DNA of 64,000 nt. Source: Bin55 sp965199895. Lineage in GTDB: Bacteria > Pseudomonadota > Gammaproteobacteria > Pseudomonadales > Azotimanducaceae. The stretch lies in contig CBDATJ010000015.1 of assembly GCA_965199895.1 (NCBI GenBank), positions 241,815 to 305,814 of the forward strand. Direction: 5' to 3'. A model generated the notes under the pieces. The model worked only from the letters and a program-made list of their open reading frames with translations. It was not told where the DNA came from and ran no database searches. Every line of letters starts with the position of its first letter. Within the stretch, counting starts at the first letter, position 1. Below, in pieces: positions 34,312-42,481 of the stretch. The position numbers were made by a program, and so were the translations under genes.

Positions 34312-35808
34312 CTAATCGGACGTTGATTTCTTGTGTTCAACATCAGTGATGAGATAACCACCTTCGGGCTGTTTTTCAATGGTGAGAGTGACTTCGTCAT
34401 CCTTGTCGAGGTCATCCATGAGCGAGAGTTCTGCTACTTTCAGATTCATAGTCATAGTGTGCCATTTCCATTCAGGCACGGCATCATGTTTGACTCTCAT
34501 AGTCATCTTTTCTTCATTCATGCTCCTGAAGATGCCATCCACTGATACCTGAGTAGGAACCGCTAACTCTTTTTGACGTTCCTCAAAACGTGCGAGAGCC
34601 GCTTCGATATTTGATTCGGAATCGATCAAGAATTGACCCGAAGTTACTATCGTTTCACCACCTTCTAGACCATTTAGGATTTGAATTTGGTCACCAAACT
34701 CTCTTCCAACCACGACTGGTGCAGAACGATAGAGTCCTTCATCCACTTCAAGCACTACTCGATCAGTCAATCCTCCTCTGATCACAGAAGCCACTGGTAC
34801 GTGAAATGAAGGCTCGGATTCATTGCTCATGATGGTTATCCGAGCAAACATATTGGGTCTTAGTACTTCTTCGATGCCATCAAAGGTGATACGTACTTTG
34901 AGGCTACGAGTATTGAGATCTAGTTCAGGATAGATGTAGTTGATCTCTCCGTCATGCTGCTTGCCCGGATTAGCCTCTAGTTCAAATTTCACCTCTTGAC
35001 CAATTGAAATGTCTACCGCATATCGCTCCGGAATTTCTGAAACTATCCAAACTTTGTCTAACTCAGCAATGGACATCGTGTGGGTCGCTGGTGTAATGTG
35101 AAAACCTTCTCGAACTCCCAGCATACCGATCACACCATTGGTCTTGGCATGTATCTGGACACGTAGGTTGGCAGTCTGTGATTCCGTAAGTTCTTCGATT
35201 TGATGATTCGACAACCCAACCGACTGAAGCCGCGTCACAGATGCTTCAACCATTTCATCCTGACCGTTTTTTAATGCGAGCAAGTACTCTTCTTGAGCAT
35301 TGACCAAAGTGGGTGAGTAAATTTCAAATAAAACTTGTCCTTTTTCTATTGGATCACCTTCAGCTTTAACACTAAGCCTTTCAATCCAACCTTCTACACG
35401 GGTGTGGACATGATGAAGTGCGTTTTCGTCGTACTCGACATAACCCACGGTTTGTAGTCGACGAGTGAGCTTACCATGACGAACTTTCTCTGTTCGGACA
35501 CCTAGGTTTTGTACAACGGTAGGACTGATTTGCACTTCGTCCTCAGCGATGGCGTTTTCGTTTGCGTAAACGGGAACTAGATCCATTCCCATAGGTGATT
35601 TTCCGGGTTTATCTCGGCGATAGTTTGGATCCATGGGAGCTACCCAATAGAGAATTTCTGGTTCCGAAGTGGCAGATGCTCCCTCTCCTCCGGTTCCACC
35701 CATTCCAGCAGAAGGATGTGGATGCAAATACCATCCAATCAAATAGCCAATCCCGAGGCTGACAGCAACTATTGCTATTGTCATAACAAACAGGGAGCGT
35801 TTATTCAT
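34312..35808 (-). CDS. cusB: Periplasmic efflux adaptor CusB with fused CusF-like copper-binding domain
   Basis: A 498-residue membrane-fusion protein linking CusA to the outer-membrane channel. One N-terminal transmembrane anchor (residues 6-28) is followed by a Met-containing heavy-metal-binding segment, VAPMDPNYRRDKPGKSPMGM. The barrel-sandwich and hairpin domains follow (HHVHTRVEGWIERL, GDPIEKGQVLFEIYSP), then the beta-barrel (FHVPVASVIRGG). The last ~75 residues form an OB-fold CusF-like domain with EWKWHTMTMNLKVAEL, carrying the Trp and paired Met of CusF copper sites. In E. coli CusF is a separate chaperone. Here chaperone and adaptor are one polypeptide. The start overlaps the cusC stop by 4 bases. 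Confidence 0.94.
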   Translation of the reverse strand: MNKRSLFVMTIAIVAVSLGIGYLIGWYLHPHPSAGMGGTGGEGASATSEPEILYWVAPMDPNYRRDKPGKSPMGMDLVPVYANENAIAEDEVQISPTVVQNLGVRTEKVRHGKLTRRLQTVGYVEYDENALHHVHTRVEGWIERLSVKAEGDPIEKGQVLFEIYSPTLVNAQEEYLLALKNGQDEMVEASVTRLQSVGLSNHQIEELTESQTANLRVQIHAKTNGVIGMLGVREGFHITPATHTMSIAELDKVWIVSEIPERYAVDISIGQEVKFELEANPGKQHDGEINYIYPELDLNTRSLKVRITFDGIEEVLRPNMFARITIMSNESEPSFHVPVASVIRGGLTDRVVLEVDEGLYRSAPVVVGREFGDQIQILNGLEGGETIVTSGQFLIDSESNIEAALARFEERQKELAVPTQVSVDGIFRSMNEEKMTMRVKHDAVPEWKWHTMTMNLKVAELSLMDDLDKDDEVTLTIEKQPEGGYLITDVEHKKSTSD

Positions 35809-37118
35809 TGTTCTAGTCCTACCAACATGTCGATTTGAGCCCAGATTTTTAGTCTATCTATCTTCAATCTCAGTTCAGTCCAACGGGTCTCTACTTGCAA
35901 GATCAAGCTTCTGATCACTTCAGGTGCTTCCGCCATTTGGTTTTGATACGATTCAATCAGAGCATCATAGTGTTCAGTGGTTTTGGTTGTGAGATCTTTT
36001 TCAAATAATTCAATTCGTTTAGTGAGTGATTCCCAGACAACTACCGCAATGGTCAGTTCATTCACTAAACGCCGCTGCAGATGAACTTGATCTTCTAAAG
36101 TTGATTGGCGTTGCTGAGTTGCTGCAGAAATCTGTTGTTCGTACTTTTTCTTTCCAAATATAGGAAAGTTAAATGAAACCGCAGCACTGACTAAGTCAGA
36201 ACGTGGTCGACTATCAGGAAGTCCTCCATCTCGAAACGCATAACCAATATCCACAGTCCATTTGGGTCTTAGGGCACTAGAACGATAGTCAATTTCTGCA
36301 GATTGGGCTTGGTATTTTTTATCTAAAGCAGATAACTCTGGATGAGACGTTAGGGACAGTTTCAACTCTGCGATTGAAGGAATGTCAGTCCATTCAGGTA
36401 GTTCTCCAGATACTTCGGAAACAGACATATCGTTGAGTAAGTACTGTAGTTTAGAGTAGGTTTCTTGCTGGTTCTGTTGTACCGAGATTACTCGGTCTTC
36501 AAGATGGCTCAACTCTAACTCAGCTTGTAGGGTATCAATTCTATCTCGAGTGCCCGCAGCGTATTCAGACCGTATGATTTGAAAAAGGTTATCCAGTAAT
36601 TTGCGGTGTTCTTCAAGCAAATCTAAAGCTTGTTCGCTAAAGTAGGCTTCTAACCAAGTCTTGCGAGTGTTGAAAATCAGTTCACGCTTTCTGACTTCGA
36701 TGAGTTCTCGATGTTGGTTGGCTAAGTGATGGTGTTTTTGGAGTAAAGCTGATCGGGATCCACGTGGCGGGATAGATTGCCGAACCCCCAACATTGCATG
36801 AGTCATACCTTCGGTTCGAAAATCTCCAGTTTCAAGCGGAAAATTCATCAAGCCAGAGCGAATTTGCAAGTCAGGTAGAGCTTGGTGTGCTTCTGCTATT
36901 TCATCCAGAGCTTCTGCTTGTAGTTTGAGTGACTCAATCTTGGGTTCTTCGAATAGAGCCAGTTTTTCTGCATCTTTAAGGGTTAAACCTACTGTTGGTA
37001 AGGTAGAAAGCAGTAGTGTTAATACAACTGTAATCTGAAAGGAGAGAAGTTGAAAAACGCCACAATCACAGATTCGATGGTAGGTTATTGGTTGCTGAAA
37101 TTGAACGGAGGTATCCAT
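35805..37118 (-). CDS. cusC: Outer-membrane efflux channel, TolC/CusC family
   Basis: A 437-residue outer-membrane factor. The N-terminal hydrophobic segment (residues about 25-43) is probably a signal peptide, preceded by an unusually long ~22-residue leader. Two OEP repeats are recognisable: LTLKDAEKLAL...EALDEIAEAHQALPDLQIRSG and a second with ELSALDKKYQAQSAEIDYRSSALRPKW, then SFNFPIFGKKKYEQQISAAT. Long coiled-coil helices support a tunnel-forming trimer. It is the first gene of cusCBA and is divergent from an outer-membrane barrel gene with a 319-base gap holding a palindromic operator candidate. Confidence 0.9.
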   Translation of the reverse strand: MDTSVQFQQPITYHRICDCGVFQLLSFQITVVLTLLLSTLPTVGLTLKDAEKLALFEEPKIESLKLQAEALDEIAEAHQALPDLQIRSGLMNFPLETGDFRTEGMTHAMLGVRQSIPPRGSRSALLQKHHHLANQHRELIEVRKRELIFNTRKTWLEAYFSEQALDLLEEHRKLLDNLFQIIRSEYAAGTRDRIDTLQAELELSHLEDRVISVQQNQQETYSKLQYLLNDMSVSEVSGELPEWTDIPSIAELKLSLTSHPELSALDKKYQAQSAEIDYRSSALRPKWTVDIGYAFRDGGLPDSRPRSDLVSAAVSFNFPIFGKKKYEQQISAATQQRQSTLEDQVHLQRRLVNELTIAVVVWESLTKRIELFEKDLTTKTTEHYDALIESYQNQMAEAPEVIRSLILQVETRWTELRLKIDRLKIWAQIDMLVGLEQ

Positions 37119-37437
37119 ATCGTAGCTGCAGTCGTCGTATATCTATTGGACAATATAGGTTAGTTTATTCAAACAGGTAACCCGAATGAAAGATTGTGGT
37201 TGCTGCGAAAAAATTCACTGCGTTTGAGAGGTCTAGTGCAACCATTAAAGGAATGGCAATAGTTAAACCTACCACATAATGGTTGAACCATTAGGCATTA
37301 GGATTACTTACCTGGTCAAAGGAAAAAGTGTAGGTTGGTATCACTCGTAAAATACGTAATCATACTTGTGTCAGACGTTGTGAACTCACAACTAAAGGTT
37401 AGCAGCGTGTCAACTATTACCTAACAGGAAACCGCAT
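37119..37437. other. Divergent intergenic region between cusC and the barrel gene
   Basis: This 319-base stretch holds no gene. It should contain the cusCBA promoter on the minus strand and the barrel-gene promoter on the plus strand. The only clear structure is the 17-base palindrome and half-site listed separately. No Cus-type two-component regulator or CueR gene is encoded nearby. Confidence 0.6.
37240..37293. promoter_or_regulatory. Candidate operator: 17-bp palindrome plus half-site
   Basis: TAATGGTT-G-AACCATTA (37277-37293) is a perfect dyad. An extra half-site AACCATTA lies at 37240-37247, 46 bases upstream in register. The arrangement, in the gap between the metal efflux operon and the divergent barrel gene, is what a dimeric repressor or activator site looks like. 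The cognate regulator is unknown. Confidence 0.5.
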
Positions 37438-38151
37438 ATGAAAATAGATCGAATGATCGCACATTCACTAATCGTTGCTCTAGTCTTTGGTCTAGGGAGT
37501 CTCACTTTGGCACAGGAAAAAGAAGGTTATTTCCTCTCTGTGGGGCTTAATCATTGGATTGGATTGGATATGCCAGATAACATTCCCGTCATTAGTAGTA
37601 GTGGAGTAGGAAAATATGAGCTTGATGACAGTCGAACACGACCATCTTTTACCTTTGGCACCTCATTCAGTGACTCGTGGAGCATAGAAGCAGGGTTCTT
37701 TCAGATTCCTAGTCGGTCTAGTAGAGCGAGCATCATTTCAACACGTGATAGTGATTTGACTCCTCCAGACTTAGTATCGGACTTACCGGAAACGTTTAGA
37801 ACAACCATTGTCATGCAGAGAAAGACGAAAGCTATCACGGGTGCTGCAGTTTTTGATGCTGAAATTTCTTCACGATTGAGCTTGTTCGCTAAAGCAGGTG
37901 TGGCTTTCGTTGGTCAGAAGGATAAAAATACCCTTTATTTGTCTCGGGTAGAGGACCCAGATGAACCAAGTCCTTATGCACCGGAATATAGAACTACAGA
38001 CGATGAGAACGGAATCGATTTTTTCTTTGCTGTAGGGGTTAGTATCCCAATCACCAATACCAGTACTGAAGTTAGCATTACCTATGAGCTAATGGAGACT
38101 CCCGCTGAAATCGAAGGTAGCTTGAGAGCTGGTCTTTACTGGCATTTCTAG
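37438..38151 (+). CDS. Outer-membrane beta-barrel protein, OmpA/OmpW-like
   Basis: A 237-residue protein with a signal peptide (residues 1-25, probable cleavage TLA|QEK). Alternating amphipathic strands follow: YFLSVGLNHWIG, RPSFTFGTSFSDSWSIEAGFF, AVFDAEISSRLSLFAKAGVAFV, DFFFAVGVSIPI, TEVSITYELM. It ends in GLYWHF, the aromatic C-terminus that the Bam machinery recognises. The size suits an 8-stranded barrel. No specific family can be assigned. Position next to the cus operon, sharing its intergenic region, suggests co-regulation but does not prove a metal role. Confidence 0.8.
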   Translation: MKIDRMIAHSLIVALVFGLGSLTLAQEKEGYFLSVGLNHWIGLDMPDNIPVISSSGVGKYELDDSRTRPSFTFGTSFSDSWSIEAGFFQIPSRSSRASIISTRDSDLTPPDLVSDLPETFRTTIVMQRKTKAITGAAVFDAEISSRLSLFAKAGVAFVGQKDKNTLYLSRVEDPDEPSPYAPEYRTTDDENGIDFFFAVGVSIPITNTSTEVSITYELMETPAEIEGSLRAGLYWHF

Positions 38152-38781
38152 ATTCCTAAAGAGAATCCTGCAAGTGATTAGCTCTTTCTGGACGAAGCTG
38201 TAATAAGGGACGGTATTCCCAAATTGCGGGAACTATTACTTGTAAGTCGAGTTTTTTCTTATATTTGACTGTAAATTTAATTCTCTTGACTTTCAATTTG
38301 AAAATTGACTCAGTGGGTTGAATCGAACATAATTTGACGATTTTCGAGGATCCAACATAGGATGAACGAGAAGATTAGGGTATTTACTGACTAAACAGAA
38401 TTAGTATGAAACACTTTAGTTTGTTCACAGTGTGAATTTTGGGATACGGAAGGTTTGCTACTGCTCATGCTATAAGCTGACGATTTGATTTGTTGAATCT
38501 CCCTCGAGAGAGGTTTTGCTAGTGTGAAACCTCCATCTAACAATCAAATCTGTCGTAATTTGAAAGGTGATCCCGAGTGATTACACATACCTAATGACTT
38601 TCTGAACCCCATTATCTATCCGTTTGATTTCACAACTGCATTTGGACTAGTAAAGCCTCCACTCCTATCCGTTCAATATAATTTGCCAATGAAAATAGAC
38701 CAAATGTTCTGTTTTCTTTGTTTGTTGCACACTATTTTTAAATTAGTGCATTATTGAAATGAGTTTTATTGGAGTTCTATA
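38152..38781. other. 630-base AT-rich region without an intact gene
   Basis: No open frame of convincing quality is present. Near its right end, 38690-38710 (ATGAAAATAGACCAAATG) closely repeats the first bases of the barrel gene at 37438 (ATGAAAATAGATCGAATG). It encodes MKIDQMFCFLCLLHTIF and then stops after 22 residues, so it may be the trace of a duplicated 5' end. A partial dyad TGCAC(AC)TA...TAGTGCA lies at 38726-38750, just upstream of the winged-helix gene. TTCCC/GGGAA arms at about 38206 could form a weak hairpin. Confidence 0.45.
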
Positions 38782-39183
38782 TTGGATAACGTGACTCTTG
38801 GGGAATTTATCGAACAGGAAAAACGTCGCCTTCTTAATGAGAAAGGGGCACTGAACAGGCAAATGAGGAAGAAAAACGCTGAAATTAGTGCTCTTAATCG
38901 GGAGATGCTCGCAGTGACTGCCTACGAAAGCGCAAGGAGCGGTTCTAAGACAAAGATGGAAACTAGAAGAAACAATGTTCTTCAAACCATTGCAGAAAAC
39001 CCAGGTGTCCGCCCTCGAGACATACGAGAGTATCTAGGCATCGAGTCGGGTAGCTATGAAGCAGATATAGTTGCTCAATGTCTGTCCACTCTCATTAAAG
39101 AAGGAAAAATTAGACGGGATGAAGAGGGAAAGTACTTCCGGAAACAAGAAGTAGAGCAGCCCAGATCTCGTTGGGCATTTTGA
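38782..39183 (+). CDS. Coiled-coil/winged-helix protein A (tandem paralogue)
   Basis: A 133-residue cytoplasmic protein. Residues 5-45 are a charged coiled coil (LGEFIEQEKRRLLNEKGALN, then RQMRKKNAEISALNREM), followed by the shared motif AVTAYESA. Residues 58-125 look like a winged helix (NNVLQTIAENPGVRPRDIRE, then YLGIESGS, then VAQCLSTLIKEGKIRRDEEG-KYF). TTG 38782 is the start, 7-8 nt after TGGAG. It is about 40% similar to the gene at 39234 in the same layout, so the pair arose by tandem duplication. DNA binding is inferred and the target is unknown. Confidence 0.72.
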   Translation: MDNVTLGEFIEQEKRRLLNEKGALNRQMRKKNAEISALNREMLAVTAYESARSGSKTKMETRRNNVLQTIAENPGVRPRDIREYLGIESGSYEADIVAQCLSTLIKEGKIRRDEEGKYFRKQEVEQPRSRWAF

Positions 39184-39233
39184 AACATCAATATCAACAA
39201 ATTTCAATTTACTAGAGATAAGGAGTTTTATTT

Positions 39234-39608
39234 ATGGATCCCAATCAATTCAGAACATTCATCGCTGAAGAGAGAAAGAGGATTATTGCTGCAAAAAATA
39301 CAGTACGTGAGGAAATCAAAGAGATAAGAGAGCAGATCTCTGCACTTGATCGTGAGATGATCGCAGTTTATGCCTACGAGAAAGCGATTGGTGGGAACAA
39401 AACCCGCGGACACGCTGACTCTCGTAAACGAAGCATAGTCGAATATATTCAAGCGAACCCAGGTGCTAAACGGCGAGCCGTTTGTGAACACCTTGGTATC
39501 GACTCTCGCAGTAATCAAGCTCAAACGGTCACCAACTTGCTTTCATTCCTTGTTAAGTCTGGAGAGATAATTCGCAAAGAGGGTACAAGATCTTACTACC
39601 CGGCTTAA
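39234..39608 (+). CDS. Coiled-coil/winged-helix protein B (tandem paralogue)
   Basis: A 124-residue paralogue of the preceding gene. The N-terminal coiled coil is FIAEERKRIIAAKNTVREE and IKEIREQISALDREMIAVYAYEKA. The winged helix is RKRSIVEYIQANPGAKRRAV, CEHLGIDSRSNQ, VTNLLSFLVKSGEIIRKEGT. ATG 39234 is preceded by AAGGAG with good spacing. Shared positions are the ALxREM-AV-AYE block and the helix-turn-helix with a hydrophobic wing. The 50-base gap suggests co-transcription. No family name can be given. The layout resembles small DNA-binding proteins that dimerise through N-terminal helices. Confidence 0.75.
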   Translation: MDPNQFRTFIAEERKRIIAAKNTVREEIKEIREQISALDREMIAVYAYEKAIGGNKTRGHADSRKRSIVEYIQANPGAKRRAVCEHLGIDSRSNQAQTVTNLLSFLVKSGEIIRKEGTRSYYPA

Positions 39609-39772
39609 GCAGCATCTGTTGTGTGGCTGAGAGGGATAGTGAACTCAGAGCTAGCTCCACTCGAAACACATGAGCTTGCTCCTTAGTTTAGACACATTAG
39701 AAAAGATGGAGCATTGCTCCGTTTTTGTTCTGAAATAGAGTTAGAGCCCTATACATCGTAGTTGTTTGGTTT

Positions 39773-40768
39773 TTAGGGCGATTCTGCTGATGTAGATTCG
39801 TCAGTAAACCCGTTTTTGACCATGAACATCAAATATAGCAAAAGCTCGTTGTTCAGCTGTTCTAACTCTGCAGAGTCTGGAACCTCCAACTCAAACTTTC
39901 TTGCAACATTTTTGATGATGTTTGAATAAGGCTTAGTTTTATCGCCATACGAGACAATAGCACCCAGTAGTACCACGGCTAATTCTTGGGAAGTTTCTTC
40001 TCGTTGTAGTCGACTAATCAGTGCAGCTAATCCGTTGTGGGGCTTAAATCGACCTAGACTCTCTGCAGATTGAGTAACCGCAAACATCGAGAGGTTTTTG
40101 TTCAATAGACATTCGATTCGAAAGTCGGTGGCTTTTTTTGTATTGAATTGTCCTACATTGAGTAGTGAAAGCATCAGTTCGGGATAATGTGGATGTTCAG
40201 CTTGCCATATCAATTCATGAACATCTTCATCTTCTGGAAAAAAGGTCACTAATATTCCAGGAATTGTTAACCACGCCCACTCAAGTCTCCAAACCGTACC
40301 AATTGAACGAACTTCAACGAATTGGGTATAGTCTGTTCCCAGCCAAGGGTTTTTCTGATCGCCCAATGCTATTTCCCAATAATCAATTAGGAATTGCTTT
40401 AGACCCGGTATGAGTGCTAGGTTACGACTAATTGACTGAGTAGAACGGTCATCTTCATCTGATAATTGTGAGTATGCTGCTATCCATGCCATCGAACAAA
40501 TCGTAGCAGCAACAATCTCAGGGTCTTCACTCTGAATCCCCTGTTCGACACGTTGGTTGATCGATTCTTCGTTCCAATCAGGATCTTGTACTGCTATATG
40601 ACCAATCCAGTCGTAGAGTTCCACTCCCTCCAATTCGGAAAATTCAATTTCTGTTTCTTCTTGATTTGCGTGTATTGAAGGTACGAGCTGAGGAACAGCT
40701 AAGACGAAAAGCAAAGCCGCATACAAAGTGTTCCTAGCTCTGTAGCTTTGGTGTAACTGCTGAATCAA
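39773..40768 (-). CDS. Secreted helical protein of unknown function
   Basis: A 331-residue protein. The N-terminus (residues about 12-34, NTLYAALLFVLAVPQLVPSIHA) is a probable signal peptide, so the protein is likely periplasmic. The mature part is acidic and helical, with segments such as EIVAATICSMAWIAAYS, GLAALISRLQREETSQELAVVLLGAIVSYG and LLLYLMFMVKNGF. These are reminiscent of HEAT-like repeats, but no clear repeat unit can be drawn. I recognise no family. The start is TTG 40768 with no visible ribosome-binding site. It is divergent from gor and convergent with the winged-helix pair. Confidence 0.7.
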   Translation of the reverse strand: MIQQLHQSYRARNTLYAALLFVLAVPQLVPSIHANQEETEIEFSELEGVELYDWIGHIAVQDPDWNEESINQRVEQGIQSEDPEIVAATICSMAWIAAYSQLSDEDDRSTQSISRNLALIPGLKQFLIDYWEIALGDQKNPWLGTDYTQFVEVRSIGTVWRLEWAWLTIPGILVTFFPEDEDVHELIWQAEHPHYPELMLSLLNVGQFNTKKATDFRIECLLNKNLSMFAVTQSAESLGRFKPHNGLAALISRLQREETSQELAVVLLGAIVSYGDKTKPYSNIIKNVARKFELEVPDSAELEQLNNELLLYLMFMVKNGFTDESTSAESP

Positions 40769-40958
40769 CGCTTTGGTTAGAAATCAAGATTTCTCTTGTT
40801 TTATGATATGGGAACTGTAGGTTTGACAAGAATTGAGACTGTTAGTGTTCTCCAACAGCGTATTCGAGTAGCATATTTGTTAGTTTAGACAACCAAATCC
40901 GAACTGTAACAGGCAGATCAAGTAACTTCAACCCAGTATTGATAGAAGGACTCTCACT

Positions 40959-42323
40959 ATTTCAAACCATTATGACTATGACCTGTTTGTAATAGGAGCA
41001 GGATCAGGAGGCGTTCGTGCTGCTAGAGAATCGGCCTTACTAGGTGCTCGTGTTGCGATTGCAGAAAACAAGCACTACGGTGGTACTTGTGTCAACGTAG
41101 GTTGTGTCCCAAAGAAACTCTTCGTCTATGGTTCGCAATTAGCTGAAGATTTTGAAGATGCTCAAAGCTACGGATGGTCGTTAAACAAAACTTCATTTGA
41201 CTGGAATATATTAAGAGACAACAAAACTAAAGAAATATTAAGGTTACAAGGAATTTATCAGAATTTACTCGCAAACGCTGGAGTTGAGAGTTTCAATGGA
41301 ACTGCTAAATTTGTTGACTCGCACACACTCGACATTAACGGAGAACAGAGCACTGCAGATAAGGTTCTCATTGCAACAGGTTCGTACCCCTATATCCCTG
41401 AGTTTACCGGCTGTGAACACGCCATTACTTCAAATGAAATGTTCTACCTAGATGAACTACCCGAAAAACTTGTAGTGGTCGGAGGTGGATACATAGCAGT
41501 TGAGTTTGCAGGCATCATGGCTGGACTAGGTGTTCAAACCACACTGATGTATCGTGGTCCCATGCTCTTGCGAGGGTTTGATCAAGATATTCGTCGAGTA
41601 GTCACTCAAGAAATCAGAAAGAAGGAAGTCACTGTTGCACTGAATGTGTCTGTGACTAGTATCAAAAAGATAGCTAACCAATTGACACTCTTGCTGGACA
41701 GTGGAAAAAAGATTCACTGTGATACAGTTCTTTATGCCACAGGTCGTCACCCGCTCACAGAAAATCTTGAACTTGAGAAAGTAGGTGTGAAGTGTAACAC
41801 TCAAGGAGCCATTGAAGTAAATCAAGATTACCAAACAGCACAGCCAAACATTTTTGCGTTGGGAGATGTCATAGATCGGTTTCAATTGACACCCGTTGCC
41901 ATAGCTGAGGCAATGTCGTTTGCTCATAGACAATTCGGTACTATTGATAAAGCAGTGAACTATTCCACAATCCCCACCTGTGTATTTTGTCAGCCGAATA
42001 TCGGTACGATTGGTCCTACCGAAGAACAAGCCAGAGAACAGTATGCTTCAGTCTCGATCTATGAGTCGGAGTTCAAACCAATGAAATATACGCTTTCCGG
42101 TAGACAGGAAACCATCTACATGAAACTCATCATTGAGGATTTGACTGATAGTCTCATTGCTGCTCACATGGTTGGACCCGATGCTGGCGAGATTATTCAA
42201 GGATTTGCGGTAGCAATCACTGCAGGAGCGACTAAAGCAAATCTTGATTCAACTATTGGAATTCATCCTACCGCAGCTGAAGAGTTTGTGACCATGAGAA
42301 CCAAACGGTCAGGATCGACCTAG
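40959..42323 (+). CDS. gor: Glutathione reductase (probable ATT start)
   Basis: FAD- and NADPH-dependent reduction of glutathione disulfide in the cytoplasm. The frame is open from 40926 to 42323, but the first ATG is at 41439, beyond the FAD site and the redox cysteines, and no GTG or TTG precedes it. ATT 40959, 8 nt after AGAAGGA (40944-40950), gives SNHYDYDLFVIGAGSGGVRA, which aligns residue for residue with E. coli Gor (MTKHYDY). The 454-residue product has GGTCVNVGCVPKKL (redox Cys pair), the NADPH fold VVVGGGYIAVEFAG, FALGDVIDRFQLTPVA and the C-terminal active-site HPTAAEEFVTMR. ATT initiation is the most economical reading. A base error in an ATG is the alternative. Confidence 0.9.
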   Translation: MSNHYDYDLFVIGAGSGGVRAARESALLGARVAIAENKHYGGTCVNVGCVPKKLFVYGSQLAEDFEDAQSYGWSLNKTSFDWNILRDNKTKEILRLQGIYQNLLANAGVESFNGTAKFVDSHTLDINGEQSTADKVLIATGSYPYIPEFTGCEHAITSNEMFYLDELPEKLVVVGGGYIAVEFAGIMAGLGVQTTLMYRGPMLLRGFDQDIRRVVTQEIRKKEVTVALNVSVTSIKKIANQLTLLLDSGKKIHCDTVLYATGRHPLTENLELEKVGVKCNTQGAIEVNQDYQTAQPNIFALGDVIDRFQLTPVAIAEAMSFAHRQFGTIDKAVNYSTIPTCVFCQPNIGTIGPTEEQAREQYASVSIYESEFKPMKYTLSGRQETIYMKLIIEDLTDSLIAAHMVGPDAGEIIQGFAVAITAGATKANLDSTIGIHPTAAEEFVTMRTKRSGST

Positions 42324-42481
42324 GATTCTTGTACTGAAGGATGTACTAAAACTGACACAGAGACAGTATAGATCCTAGATCGAAAATTTTTCTTCCAGAG
42401 AGTTGCAATTCGTTCTTTTTATTTACAATCCACATAGAGGAACGCTTTAGTTCCTTCCAACGCAATGACCTAAGGATAGAT

